Source: PNKC01 sp039917655 | GTDB lineage: Bacteria > Chloroflexota > Dehalococcoidia > Tepidiformales > Tepidiformaceae | Length of the DNA: 15,273 nucleotides | NCBI GenBank assembly: GCA_039917655.1 | Contig: JBDSJC010000132.1 | Span: forward strand, 1 to 15,273 | Reading direction: 5' to 3' | In this document: one piece after another, positions 1 through 7,623 of the stretch | Position numbering within the stretch: the first letter of the stretch is position 1 | How the letters are laid out: every line of letters starts with the position of its first letter | Notes under the pieces: model-generated | What the model saw: only the letters and a program-made list of their open reading frames with translations | What the model was told of the DNA's origin: nothing | The model's database searches: none | Translations under genes and position numbers: made by a program

Positions 1-54
1 GAGGGCATGGCAGCGGCCCGCGAAAAGCGCACACCGGAGTGGAAGGCGCGGTAG
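1..54 (+). CDS. Possible 3' tail of a gene cut by the window edge
   Basis: Frame 1 is open from the first base to a TAG at 52-54 and would encode the 17-residue charged tail EGMAAAREKRTPEWKAR. The composition is plausible for the C-terminus of a real protein, and the next gene on the same strand starts 32 nt later. With only 17 codons no family can be assigned, and chance openness in GC-rich DNA is a real alternative. Confidence 0.25.
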   Translation, partial: EGMAAAREKRTPEWKAR

Positions 55-86
55 AGGCGCTACACTGGAGGGGACGAGGTGCATCC

Positions 87-632
87 ATGGCGGTCTCAGC
101 AGCAACGTTCGAAAGGCTCGCCCTCGAAGATGAAGACGGTCAGTGGGAGATGGTCTGTGGGCGGCTGCGGCGAAAGCCGGACATGACCATGCCGCACAAC
201 AGCATCGCGTGGCGGATCGCTTTCGCGCTCCAGTCTCAGCTTTCGATCGACGACTTCGAAATGCGGATGAACTCCGGTCACGCCAATCGGGGCGACGTGA
301 GCTATTTCATTCCTGACGTGATGGTCCTGCCCAACGCCGAAATCGAGGCCCTGACGGGTAGCCGGTCCCTCGAGGCCTACGGCGGGCCATTGCCCTTCGT
401 GGCCGAAGTCTGGTCTCCTTCGACGGGAGAATACGACGTCGAAGATAAGTTCCCCGAGTACAAGCGCCGGGGCGACCTCGAAATCTGGCGGGTCCACCCG
501 TACGACAGGACGATCATCGCCTGGCGGCGGCAAGCGGACGGGACGTACAGCGAGACGATTTACACGACGGGCGTGGTGCCAGTCGAGTCGTTGCCGGGCG
601 TCAGTGTCGTGCTCGAATCCCTGTTCCGATAG
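87..632 (+). CDS. Uma2 family (DUF820) nuclease-fold protein
   Basis: This 181-residue protein matches the Uma2/DUF820 family, which has a PD-(D/E)XK nuclease fold and is common in Chloroflexota and cyanobacteria; its biological role is largely unknown. Visible landmarks are the acidic PDVMVLP strand near residue 83, then PFVAEVWSPST with the family Glu near residue 109, and the conserved lysine and tyrosine of DKFPEYKRRGDLEIWRVHP, which replaces the usual K-x-Y...GV-EYW-VDP block. Length is normal for the family. The ATG at 87 was chosen because GAGGT (76-80) sits 6 nt upstream; a possible -10 TACACT lies at 61-66. An earlier in-frame start at 39 has no ribosome site. It converges on the DUF169 gene with a 10-nt gap. 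Family fold is confident; actual DNA cleavage is not shown. Confidence 0.8.
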   Translation: MAVSAATFERLALEDEDGQWEMVCGRLRRKPDMTMPHNSIAWRIAFALQSQLSIDDFEMRMNSGHANRGDVSYFIPDVMVLPNAEIEALTGSRSLEAYGGPLPFVAEVWSPSTGEYDVEDKFPEYKRRGDLEIWRVHPYDRTIIAWRRQADGTYSETIYTTGVVPVESLPGVSVVLESLFR

Positions 633-642
633 GGCTCGCGCG

Positions 643-1449
643 CTACCGCTCGCCGTAGCTGACCGAGAGCCCGGCGCGGGCGTCCGATTGGATGCCGTAC
701 TGGGGGATCGGGTAGCGCAAGCCGTTGCCAGCCAACCTTTTCATCCCGGCGATCGCGCGTGGCAGATATTTCGGCGGCATGGCCATCAGCAGTTCGTCGT
801 CCAGCACGCCGCCGTAGCGGCGTTCGGCGAAGCAAGGGATGGCGAGGCTTGGCTCGCCCGTCTTCAGCGCGCGCCCCCAAGAATCGGCGCAAGCTGATTC
901 CCCCACCACGCTCCATTCGAACTTCTTGTAGCCGGACCACTGGAGGCCGTTGATCAAGATGATCATCTGGCCGGGCGTTGCGTAGATCAGGCAGATGTCC
1001 GGTGGGTCCAGCCGGCCAGACGTTAGCGGCGAAACGGCCATCGCCTCGAAGCTGCCGTACGGGACGCAGTCCATCGCCGCCTGATGTCCGGCGGAGTCTT
1101 CGATCGTTTCGAACCAGACTCCGGCCATGTTCTTGCCGGAGAGCCACTTGTCATCCCGAGGGTGAAGGCCGATTACCGCGCCGCACTGGGCGCCCACGAG
1201 ATCCTCGTTCGTGATCCCCACTGTCCACCCGAGGCGCGCGGCCTGGGCGACGATCTGGTCGGTGGTGTGGATCGCGCCGGGGCGGCGAATCTTCGGGACG
1301 GCCTCCATCTCGGCCCTGGTGGCGAACATCTTCATCCCGATCGGGGTGGTTTTGAGCTTCAGCAGCTGGTTCAACTCGGCGACGAGCGCCGCCCAGTCGT
1401 AGGTCACCGGCTCTTCAGAGGGAATGGATTCGAGGTCGATGGTGGTCAT
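643..1449 (-). CDS. DUF169 domain protein
   Basis: This 268-residue soluble protein resembles the DUF169 family of unknown function. Features that fit are the early segment LNQLLKLKTTPIGMKMF (family members open with a leucine-rich helix followed by P-[IV]-[GA]-[VM]-K), a central region with several spaced cysteines (GAQCGAVIGL, AMDCVPYG, PDICLIY, ESACADSWG, IPCFAERR), and conserved glycines throughout. No signal peptide or membrane helix is visible. The cysteines could bind a metal or cofactor, but this is inference. The ATG at 1449 was preferred over upstream in-frame starts because the family homology begins just after it and a -35/-10 pair ends 6 nt before it, which suggests a leaderless message. 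It lies downstream of the lipoprotein gene on the same strand but appears to have its own promoter. Confidence 0.7.
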   Translation of the reverse strand: MTTIDLESIPSEEPVTYDWAALVAELNQLLKLKTTPIGMKMFATRAEMEAVPKIRRPGAIHTTDQIVAQAARLGWTVGITNEDLVGAQCGAVIGLHPRDDKWLSGKNMAGVWFETIEDSAGHQAAMDCVPYGSFEAMAVSPLTSGRLDPPDICLIYATPGQMIILINGLQWSGYKKFEWSVVGESACADSWGRALKTGEPSLAIPCFAERRYGGVLDDELLMAMPPKYLPRAIAGMKRLAGNGLRYPIPQYGIQSDARAGLSVSYGER

Positions 1450-1455
1450 GCGCGG

Positions 1456-1484
1456 AGAGTAGTCGCCTCGCGCCAGTTCGCCAA
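1456..1484 (-). promoter_or_regulatory. Promoter of the DUF169 gene, leaderless type
   Basis: On the minus strand TTGGCG (1484-1479) is followed after exactly 17 nt by TACTCT (1461-1456), and the ATG at 1449 follows after a further 6 nt (CCGCGC). The spacing is that of a sigma-70 family promoter, and transcription would start at or next to the A of the ATG. No Shine-Dalgarno sequence is close to the start codon, in line with a leaderless transcript. Confidence 0.55.
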
Positions 1485-1501
1485 GCGCTGAGCGGGCGCC
1501 G

Positions 1502-2665
1502 CTACGGCTTGAGTGGGCGCCGCGACCACTCTTCCCACGTCGACCAGGCGAATTTGTTCGAGCCATCGCTTTTGCGCAGGCCGATGTCCTTAAAGACCGA
1601 TGCTGCTCCGGTGCTGGCGAAGGAAGGGTCCAGGGCCGCGAACCAGACCACCATGCTGAATCCCTGCTTGTCCGCTTCGGCCACGATGCGCGCGAGGTAC
1701 GCCTGCTGGTCCTCTTCGGTGCCCACGTTCACCTGTCCATCGACGGGCGCCGAGGGGTAGCCCGTCTCAGCGATCAGGATTTCGCCACCCCAGTAGGTCT
1801 TGAGCTGCGAATAGTAGTTCGCGCGCAGGTCGGCGGCAGTACGGATGCCGCTGAGGAACGGGTAGCTGCTGATCGCGAGGGCATCCATCTTCGCGCGAAA
1901 CGGGTCGATCACCGACCAGTGCGGTGGATGCACCTCGCCAAAGTTGCCTTCGAGGTCTTCCAGTTGAAACGTCGGGAAGACCTTCGTCTTGGAGTTCGCC
2001 GCTTTGGCCGTGTCGTACGCTTCCTGATAGAGCGAAACGAAGGCATCGAACTGCTTCGGGTTGCGTTCGAACGTCATGTTCACTTCCACGCCGATGGCCA
2101 GGTAGGCCGGCGCGTAGTTCTTCACGATGTAGGCGGTGTAGGCGATGAACGCCTGGCGGAGATTCGGGTCCAGGAACCCGAGCTCGGGGTCCACGCTCGG
2201 CGGAAGGTTGGCCAGGCGGCTGCGCTGCACCACGCCATCCGTCGGGTCGATGGCGTAGAAGCGCTTCAGGCCCTTGTACTGGTCCAGGAGCCCGGTCTCG
2301 AGCCGTGTGGTGTCGGCGGTCGCCTTCGAAACGGAGCCCCCAGGGAGGAAGTCCTCCCAGGGCGGGGTCCGCTGGATGAGCACGACATCGGCGTACTGCG
2401 CGGCGGTGGCGAAGGCGCCGATGTAGGCGTCGCTCGTGCGCTCCGGTGGCAAAGTACTGAAGCCAATGCGCAGTGCGCGCGGGTCACCGGCGGGCTCGAC
2501 GCGGGCGATCGCAGGGCCGGGCCCGCTCGGCTGCGGCGTGCCCAGGCCGTTCTTCGTGACCTTTGTGCTGCCGCAGGCCGTGGTAAGCAACACCAATACG
2601 AGGAGCGGCAGCACTGCTACAATCGTCAGCGCGGGGTGTTGCCGGGATCGGTTGGGAGTAGCCAT
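1502..2665 (-). CDS. Lipoprotein with glycoside-hydrolase-like TIM barrel
   Basis: This 387-residue protein opens with a lipoprotein signal: a basic n-region (MATPNRSRQHP), a hydrophobic core of about 17 residues, and the lipobox LTTAC with Cys31. The mature part looks like a clan GH-A (beta/alpha)8 barrel, closest in feel to GH53 and other glycosidase-like proteins: AIGVEVN carries Glu194 at the position of the acid/base (end of strand 4), IAETGYPS carries Glu300 at the position of the nucleophile (strand 7), and ALAISSYPF and MVVWFAALDP fit strands 6 and 8. The substrate is unknown; a polysaccharide or cell-surface sugar is likely. The ATG at 2665 overlaps the ATG of the divergent penicillin-binding protein gene. 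GAGGAA lies 10 nt upstream. Being anchored outside the membrane beside a wall-synthesis gene hints at envelope work, but no partner is proven. Confidence 0.65.
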   Translation of the reverse strand: MATPNRSRQHPALTIVAVLPLLVLVLLTTACGSTKVTKNGLGTPQPSGPGPAIARVEPAGDPRALRIGFSTLPPERTSDAYIGAFATAAQYADVVLIQRTPPWEDFLPGGSVSKATADTTRLETGLLDQYKGLKRFYAIDPTDGVVQRSRLANLPPSVDPELGFLDPNLRQAFIAYTAYIVKNYAPAYLAIGVEVNMTFERNPKQFDAFVSLYQEAYDTAKAANSKTKVFPTFQLEDLEGNFGEVHPPHWSVIDPFRAKMDALAISSYPFLSGIRTAADLRANYYSQLKTYWGGEILIAETGYPSAPVDGQVNVGTEEDQQAYLARIVAEADKQGFSMVVWFAALDPSFASTGAASVFKDIGLRKSDGSNKFAWSTWEEWSRRPLKP

Positions 2666-4700
2666 GCGGCGGTTGTTCCTCGGGGCTGTGGTGCTGGGGA
2701 TTCTCATAGGCGGCGTTGTCTCCGGCGTCCGGGCGTTTACGGGTGGCGGATCGGCGGCTGGTGCGGGTCCAAGCGCGCCCGCCGAGGTGGGTTCCGCGCG
2801 CGCCACCGTCGAAGCTTTCGCCAAGGCCTGGACGACCGAGAACTACCAGGCGCTTTACCTCCTGTTGGACCCCGAATCGCAGCGGACGACCACGCTCGAA
2901 CAGTTCACCGCCGCCTACAACTCCTTCGTCACCGAGATGACCAGCACCGGTCTGAGCGCGGCCCCTGGGATGGTCCAGGGAACCCAGGCAACGCTCCAGG
3001 TGAAGCTGACTACAGCCTATTTCGAGCAGTTCGAATACACCACCATCCTTAACCTGATCAAGTCCCCCACGACATGGCTGGTCCACTGGGGCCCATCGGC
3101 GATCCACCCCGACATGACGGATGGGCGCAGCTTCAAGAGCACGATCCAACGGCCCGTCCGCGGGAGCATCCTGGACCGCACCGGCGCGCCGTTGGCGGTC
3201 ACCCAGGATGTGCGTTTCCTCGGGCTCAACCGCAGTGTGGTCACCGATCGGGCGGCGCTGACCACCGCGCTCGTCAACTTCGGCTTTACGCCGGAGCAGG
3301 TCAGTGCAGCCCTCAGCAGCGGCGCGGGCGCGTCGCAGCGAGTAGCAGTGGGCGTAGTCACAGACGACAAGTCTGAGTTGGCGGCCACCGCGCTGCGCCC
3401 CATCCCCGGCGTCTTGCTCTATTTCGAGTCGCGGCGCGTGCACCCTCTGGGCCCCGCGGCGGCGCATGTCGTCGGCTATACGCGCGAATTGACCGCCGAA
3501 GAGCTTGCGAAGAAACCAGGCGCTGGCCTGCGGGTGGGCGACCGGGTGGGCGCGGTCGGCCTTGAGGCGAGCATGGACGCGCGCCTCTCCGGAAGGATCG
3601 GGAGCGAGTTGCGCCTGGTGGACCAGGCCGGGGCGGTAGTCAAGACCCTGGTCAGCCACGAGTACGTGGCCGGGGAAGAAATACGCACGACGCTCGACGC
3701 GAAGGTGCTGCAGGCCGCGTCGGCGCGACTCGGCGGCCGCGCCGGGGCGGCGGTGGTGATCGACCCCCGGAGCAACGCGCTGCTCGCCCTCAACAGCTCC
3801 CCTTCGTTCGACCCCGATGCGTTCGAACGGAACGACCAGGCGGCAGTGACGGCGGTCACCAGGGCCCCGGGGTCACCGCTGGCAAACCGGGCAACGACCG
3901 GGCTGTACTCGGCGGGCTCCACATTCAAGCTGATCACGGGCTCGGCGGGGCTCGTCTACGGTGGCTACAAAATCACGGACACGCTCGAGTGCGGGGCCAT
4001 CTGGCGGGGCGTGGACCCGCCGCGCGCTAACTGGGAGGGCGCCCGGGGCCAGCTCACGATCGCACAGGGACTGATGCGGTCGTGCAACCCGGTGTTCTAC
4101 CAGATTGGCCTTACGCTCTACAACAACACCGAAGGCGACCTTTCGAAAATGGCGCGGGAGTACGGCCTCGGCGCTGCCACGGGCGTCGTTGGTCTTTCCG
4201 AAGAGGACGGCCTTGTGCCGGACGCGGCGCAGAAGCGGGCAAAGACCGGCCAGCCCTGGTACCCGGGCGATGAAGTGAACCTCGCAATCGGTCAGGGGGA
4301 CTTGCTGCTCACGCCGATCCAGTTGGCCAACGCCTACAGCACGTTCGTCAGCGGCTCGTTGCGCAGTCCAATCGTGCTTGCGAGCGAACAGCCGTCGGTG
4401 CGGGGCACGCTACCCCTGACCGCCGAGCAGAAAGCGCACCTGCTGCTGGGGCTGAAGCTGGTGACCAGCGCTGCGGGGACCGCCTCCGCCGCCTTCGCGC
4501 TCTCGGGCTACACGGATTTCGCGGGCAAATCAGGCACCGCCGAGGACGTTGGCACGCAGCAGCACGTGCTCTTCGTAGCCATGGCGCCCGCGAACGCGCC
4601 CCACGCCATCGCCGCGATCGTGCTCGATGAAGGCCAATCGGGATCGATCGAAGCGGGGCCAATCGCCCGCGACATCATCCTCGTGGCAAATAGGCAATAA
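2664..4700 (+). CDS. Class B penicillin-binding protein (D,D-transpeptidase)
   Basis: This 678-residue membrane-anchored enzyme cross-links peptidoglycan. Order of parts: an N-terminal anchor helix (MRRLFLGAVVLGILIGGVV), an NTF2-like MecA-N-type domain (about 45-140, SARATVEAFAKAW onward), a dimerisation/pedestal domain opening with PVRGSILDRTG at Arg166, and the transpeptidase domain. All three catalytic motifs are present: SxxK as STFK (Ser419), SxN as SCN (Ser473) and KSGT (Lys622). The layout resembles PBP2a/PbpA-type enzymes, so a beta-lactam-sensitive or low-affinity transpeptidase is expected; which one cannot be told. GGGAG lies 5 nt before the ATG at 2664. A -10-like TACAAT at 2618-2623 lies inside the divergent lipoprotein gene, so the promoter would overlap that coding region. 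Codon use and length are normal. Confidence 0.92.
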   Translation: MRRLFLGAVVLGILIGGVVSGVRAFTGGGSAAGAGPSAPAEVGSARATVEAFAKAWTTENYQALYLLLDPESQRTTTLEQFTAAYNSFVTEMTSTGLSAAPGMVQGTQATLQVKLTTAYFEQFEYTTILNLIKSPTTWLVHWGPSAIHPDMTDGRSFKSTIQRPVRGSILDRTGAPLAVTQDVRFLGLNRSVVTDRAALTTALVNFGFTPEQVSAALSSGAGASQRVAVGVVTDDKSELAATALRPIPGVLLYFESRRVHPLGPAAAHVVGYTRELTAEELAKKPGAGLRVGDRVGAVGLEASMDARLSGRIGSELRLVDQAGAVVKTLVSHEYVAGEEIRTTLDAKVLQAASARLGGRAGAAVVIDPRSNALLALNSSPSFDPDAFERNDQAAVTAVTRAPGSPLANRATTGLYSAGSTFKLITGSAGLVYGGYKITDTLECGAIWRGVDPPRANWEGARGQLTIAQGLMRSCNPVFYQIGLTLYNNTEGDLSKMAREYGLGAATGVVGLSEEDGLVPDAAQKRAKTGQPWYPGDEVNLAIGQGDLLLTPIQLANAYSTFVSGSLRSPIVLASEQPSVRGTLPLTAEQKAHLLLGLKLVTSAAGTASAAFALSGYTDFAGKSGTAEDVGTQQHVLFVAMAPANAPHAIAAIVLDEGQSGSIEAGPIARDIILVANRQ

Positions 4701-4866
4701 GCGGGACAGGGAGGCAAGTAGGACACAAGCCTCGGAGCCTCGAAGGGACTCGACTTTGGGGGCGGTTTTGGAAGAAGCAGTCTTTCTCGAACTTCGTACC
4801 TTTGATTCTTCGTGTCTTGCAATTCCTCAAGAGACGCGAGAGTGGGTGGGGGTGCAAGATGTCCGC

Positions 4867-5187
4867 ATGTTGATTGCTACCACGAACGATCTTCCCGGCT
4901 ACGTCATCGAAGAGGTGTTCGGTGAGGTGTTCGGCCTCACGGTGCGCTCGAGGAACATCGGTTCGCAGCTCGGCTCATCGCTTAAGTCGATCTTCGGCGG
5001 CGAGTTGAAAGGCATGACCCAGGCCCTCACCGACAGCCGCCACCAGGTGATCGAGCGGATGGTCGATGAGTGCACCGCAAAGGGTGGAAACGCGATCGTC
5101 GCCATGCGCTTCGACACCAGCGAAATGGGACCGAACTGGACAGAGATCTGCGCCTACGGCACGGCCGTGCGGGTGCACAAACTTTAG
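4867..5187 (+). CDS. YbjQ family (UPF0145) heavy-metal-binding-like protein
   Basis: This 106-residue protein fits the YbjQ/UPF0145 family (often labelled heavy-metal-binding domain protein; function not settled). Seen are the typical opening MLIATTNDLPGYVIEEVFGEVFG, the TVRSRNIG segment, GGELKGMTQALTDSRHQ, the amphipathic helix RMVDECTAKGGNAIVAMRFDTSE, and the terminal strand AYGTAVRVHK. Family members form a small pentameric alpha/beta fold. The ATG at 4867 gives the exact family length; two upstream GTG codons in a GTGGGTGGGGGTG run (4841-4853) are alternatives, and that run may serve as a weak ribosome site. It sits 166 nt after the penicillin-binding protein gene on the same strand, and that gap contains no convincing terminator, so co-transcription is possible. 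No signal peptide, so it is cytoplasmic. Confidence 0.85.
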   Translation: MLIATTNDLPGYVIEEVFGEVFGLTVRSRNIGSQLGSSLKSIFGGELKGMTQALTDSRHQVIERMVDECTAKGGNAIVAMRFDTSEMGPNWTEICAYGTAVRVHKL

Positions 5188-5216
5188 CCCAGTGGCCACA
5201 TTTGTGACGCAGACCA

Positions 5217-5247
5217 CAAAAGGGGCCGTCCGAGGACAGCCCCTTTC
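5217..5247. terminator. Bidirectional rho-independent terminator
   Basis: AAGGGGC at 5220-5226 pairs with GCCCCTT at 5239-5245, and the inner GTCC/GGAC extends the stem to about 12 bp with one G-T wobble around a very short loop. On the minus strand the stem ends in TTTTGTGG, a good tail for stopping the cupredoxin message; on the plus strand it lies 33 nt after the YbjQ stop, with a weaker TTTCG tail. The convergent arrangement of the two genes fits a shared terminator. Confidence 0.85.
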
Positions 5248-5267
5248 GTGAAGGCTATTGGGGGCCG

Positions 5268-6377
5268 CTAGCGGCGGGTGACCGCGAACGCCCCTGCCGA
5301 GGCGACGGCAACCATGGCAATGGCGCCGAAGATCAGCCACATGCCGGTGGAGGCGTCAGGCTGGGCCTGCACCGAGGAGCCCGTGTTCGGGGCGCCCGGC
5401 GCTTGTCCTGTTCCCTGCGCGGCCACGTTCACCTTGGCCACCATCGCCTGATCGGCGTGGAGGAAGCAGAAGTAATCGTACGAACCGGCCTTGGTGAAGT
5501 TCAGCGAGAAGCTGGTGCCCCCCGGGAACCCGAGACCCAGTACTCCGCTGTTAACGATCCCGGTACCGTCGTAATTGCTGCCCGCCGGTATGGCCTTCGC
5601 AATATCGAGGACCGCTTCTGCGTTTCCTGGCGGGATGAGCTTCGCGATATCGCCCGGGTTGCCGAACGAGACCGTGTGCGGCGTATGGACGTTCGAAACC
5701 CACTCGATCGAATCATTGACGGCGATGTTGACGGCCTTCGGGAAGAACTGCTGGACATCGCCAACCCCCGAGTCCCGAGTTGAGCTAATGGCGAGCGTGT
5801 ACTTCTTTCCGCCGCCCTGCTTGGGAGTGACGGCGGCCTCCTTCGCACCCGAAGCGGCGGCCAGCGCCTTCAATTCGGCCGTCGAAGAAGCGATCAGCGC
5901 CGCCCCACGGGCATCGACGGACGCCTGGTTGTCTGGTTGTCCAAGGTCAGCTGTTTGCACCACCACGGACCCAGTCATCCCAGGATGGAGGATGCAGAAG
6001 TAGGCGTACGACCCCTTCTTGGGGAAGCTGACCGAATAGTCGGTACCCGGGGCCCCGCCGAAGACAAGCCCGGAGCTGATGAACTTAGTGCCTTCGAAAC
6101 TCGGGGTGGCGCCGCCAACGAGCACGGACGGATCCCCCGCCGGGACGCCGAAGGTGACGCTGTGCGGCTCCACCCAGGGAAACGTCCACTTCACCGTATC
6201 GCCCGGCTGAATGTAGACGGCGCCCGGTGCGAACAGGTTGACCGCATAGCCGGGCTCACCGGCACCGACTTTGACGGTGATGGTGCTGGCCGCCTGCGCC
6301 TGGTTGCCCGCGGTCCCGAACAGGGCCACGAGTCCCAGCGCAAGCGCTGGTAGGACGAAAATCAACTTCCTGAACAA
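5268..6377 (-). CDS. Membrane-anchored tandem cupredoxin (plastocyanin-like) protein
   Basis: This 369-residue exported protein has two blue-copper domains. A signal peptide (residues 1-29, core LIFVLPALALGLVALFG, cleavage near AQA-AS) leads to domain 1 (about 31-141) with complete type 1 copper ligands His72, Cys128, His131 and Met134 (PHSVTF and FCILHPGM), then a linker, domain 2 (about 191-320) with His234, Cys304, His307 and Met312, a Pro/Gly/Ser linker, and a C-terminal helix (about 346-366) ending in Arg-Arg. It is therefore likely anchored on the outer face of the cytoplasmic membrane and carries electrons or copper. The TTG at 6377 is chosen over the ATG at 6413 because AGGAGAGG precedes it at proper spacing and the signal peptide begins there, whereas nothing precedes the ATG. 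Auracyanin-like electron transfer in Chloroflexota is the nearest known role; the partner is not visible here. Confidence 0.85.
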   Translation of the reverse strand: MFRKLIFVLPALALGLVALFGTAGNQAQAASTITVKVGAGEPGYAVNLFAPGAVYIQPGDTVKWTFPWVEPHSVTFGVPAGDPSVLVGGATPSFEGTKFISSGLVFGGAPGTDYSVSFPKKGSYAYFCILHPGMTGSVVVQTADLGQPDNQASVDARGAALIASSTAELKALAAASGAKEAAVTPKQGGGKKYTLAISSTRDSGVGDVQQFFPKAVNIAVNDSIEWVSNVHTPHTVSFGNPGDIAKLIPPGNAEAVLDIAKAIPAGSNYDGTGIVNSGVLGLGFPGGTSFSLNFTKAGSYDYFCFLHADQAMVAKVNVAAQGTGQAPGAPNTGSSVQAQPDASTGMWLIFGAIAMVAVASAGAFAVTRR

Positions 6378-6381
6378 AATA

Positions 6382-6389
6382 CCTCTCCT
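6382..6389 (-). promoter_or_regulatory. Strong ribosome binding site that decides a TTG start
   Basis: AGGAGAGG on the minus strand lies 4 nt (TATT) before TTG at 6377, or 7 nt counted from its AGGAG part. It would be inside the coding region if the ATG at 6413 were used, which argues for TTG initiation of the cupredoxin gene. Confidence 0.7.
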
Positions 6390-6479
6390 CTTGTTGCCGT
6401 CCCGCGCCCACATCGCTGTGGCGCGGCTGTTGGTGCGCGGGCGAAGCTGACGGCCAAACCGTTCACTTCGCCCACACGA

Positions 6480-6493
6480 AAGCCGTGCGGCTT
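6480..6493. repeat. Small perfect inverted repeat in the cupredoxin leader
   Basis: AAGCCG and CGGCTT flank a TG centre (6480-6493), about 103 nt upstream of the cupredoxin start. It could form a small hairpin in the leader or be an operator. No T tract follows on either strand, so it is not a simple terminator. Confidence 0.3.
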
Positions 6494-6530
6494 GCGGGGA
6501 AGAAACTATCACAACTCTTTATGGTGAAGG

Positions 6531-6550
6531 AATGGGCTTAAAGCCCCATT
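6531..6550. repeat. Imperfect inverted repeat between the peptidase and cupredoxin genes
   Basis: AATGGGCTT at 6531-6539 is mirrored by AAGCCCCATT at 6541-6550, with one bulged base. It is about 72 nt past the P1 peptidase stop, where an operon terminator would be expected, but it lacks a T tail on the minus strand (CCTTCACC follows). An operator for the cupredoxin gene is the other reading. Confidence 0.3.
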
Positions 6551-6574
6551 TCGCGTCTTTCACAGCTTTTTCAA

Positions 6575-6590
6575 TGTGAACCTGGTCACA
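6575..6590. promoter_or_regulatory. CRP/FNR-family-like operator palindrome
   Basis: TGTGA (6575-6579) and TCACA (6586-6590) are separated by exactly 6 nt, matching the classic CRP half-site arrangement, and one more A/T base pair extends the symmetry on each side. It lies about 200 nt upstream of the cupredoxin start and 32 nt after the P1 peptidase stop, in non-coding DNA, so the cupredoxin gene is the natural target. The binding protein is unknown; the identity rests on the motif alone. Confidence 0.45.
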
Positions 6591-6621
6591 TAGGGACAAA
6601 ATTGGCGCGAGTACGGGGCGC

Positions 6622-7623
6622 TCAACTCGCCCGCCAGTCCGCCGCGGAAGGGAATCCCGGCACACTGGCGGCCAGCCGCACGCTACGCAGCAGCGCCTGC
6701 TCCACGGCGCGCATCGCAAGCATTCCGACCAACAACGGGTCATCGTCCGCCGCCTCGATGCCGCCCATGCCGATGGCGAAGACTGTGTCGCCGTCGCTAA
6801 AGGTGTGTGCTGGCACAATGACGCGAGCAAGGGCGTCGTGGGCGTGGACCGCGATCCGTTGCAACTGGTGGTGGGCGAGCGAGGCGTTGGTGGCGATGCA
6901 GACCAGCGTGGTGTTTTCGAGCAGCGCCTCCATCGCCGCCGTGCGCCGTTCAAGCGCCCCGGCGAGCGAGACAAAGCCACCGCCATCTTCCCGCGGCCCG
7001 GCCACCAGATCGCCGTCGTTGGGGTCAAAGACGAGCCCACCAGCATTGGTCGCAACAATCGCCCCTACGATCAGGCCCCGCGGCCCAACAGCGCTCGCGC
7101 TGCCGAGACCGCCCTTGATCGCTCGAGCCGGGCCGAGCAGCTTCGCCACGCTCGCACCCGTGCCAGCGCCTACGTTACCTTCAAGCACTTTCCCGCCTTT
7201 CGCACGGGCGGCCGCTGCGTACCCGGCCTCTGCATCAGGGGCGGCGCTCGCGGAGCCGACGCCCAGGTCGTAGAGCACGGCCGCTGACACAATCGGGACC
7301 TTCCGTTGGCGCGTGGGGAAGCCGACGCCCTGTTCTTCGCACCAGCGCATCACGCCGTCCGCGCTGGCAAGGCCGAAGGCGCTCCCACCCGAGAGCACCA
7401 CTGCGTGCGCCTTGCGGACGATGTTCGGGCCAGCAAGGACATCGGTCTCGCGGGTACCGGGCGCGCCCCCTCGCGTATCGACTGCAACAGCTTGCGCCTC
7501 GTCGCAGAGGATCACCGTGCAGCCTGTGGCCCCTTTGCGGTCTGTCCAGTGGCCCACGCGGATGCCAGGAATGTCCGTGATCGCGTTATTGCGGCCAGCC
7601 GGCCAGCCAGCCGGTTCAGTCAC
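6622..7623 (-). CDS. P1 (DmpA/S58) family self-cleaving peptidase
   Basis: This 333-residue protein belongs to the P1/DmpA family of N-terminal-nucleophile aminopeptidases. The family signature is continuous: ITDIPGIRVGHWTD, the Gly-rich VLSGGSAFGLASADGVMRW, EGNVGAGTGAS, GLGSASA, IVATNAGG, and ENTTLVCIATNASL. In the family the chain cuts itself before a Ser or Thr in the last block; here the expected cut is Asn237-Thr238, leaving Thr238 as nucleophile of a 96-residue beta chain. It is cytoplasmic and probably releases N-terminal residues from peptides or amides; the substrate is unknown. The GTG at 7623 overlaps the end of the upstream gene by 8 nt (GTGACTGA), so translational coupling is likely. 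It is the last gene of the four-gene mutM operon. The length is within the family range. Confidence 0.88.
   Translation of the reverse strand: MTEPAGWPAGRNNAITDIPGIRVGHWTDRKGATGCTVILCDEAQAVAVDTRGGAPGTRETDVLAGPNIVRKAHAVVLSGGSAFGLASADGVMRWCEEQGVGFPTRQRKVPIVSAAVLYDLGVGSASAAPDAEAGYAAAARAKGGKVLEGNVGAGTGASVAKLLGPARAIKGGLGSASAVGPRGLIVGAIVATNAGGLVFDPNDGDLVAGPREDGGGFVSLAGALERRTAAMEALLENTTLVCIATNASLAHHQLQRIAVHAHDALARVIVPAHTFSDGDTVFAIGMGGIEAADDDPLLVGMLAMRAVEQALLRSVRLAASVPGFPSAADWRAS

Noticed and set aside
2436..2663. In-frame extension of the penicillin-binding protein upstream of the ATG at 2664
   Set aside because: It lies antisense to the lipoprotein signal peptide and mature start, shows no domain, and a ribosome site plus membrane anchor begin at 2664.
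4701..4866. Terminator or small gene between the penicillin-binding protein and YbjQ-family genes
   Set aside because: Only a 5-bp GAGGC/GCCTC pairing is present with no T tract, and no start with a ribosome site opens a credible frame.
6378..6512. Longer cupredoxin starts at 6413 or 6512
   Set aside because: They would bury the AGGAGAGG ribosome site in the coding region and put about a dozen or more charged residues before the signal peptide.
7594..7614. GGCCAGCC-type short direct repeats, as a repeat element
   Set aside because: They lie inside the start of the peptidase gene and encode a Gly/Trp/Pro/Ala stretch; GC-rich codon use explains them.
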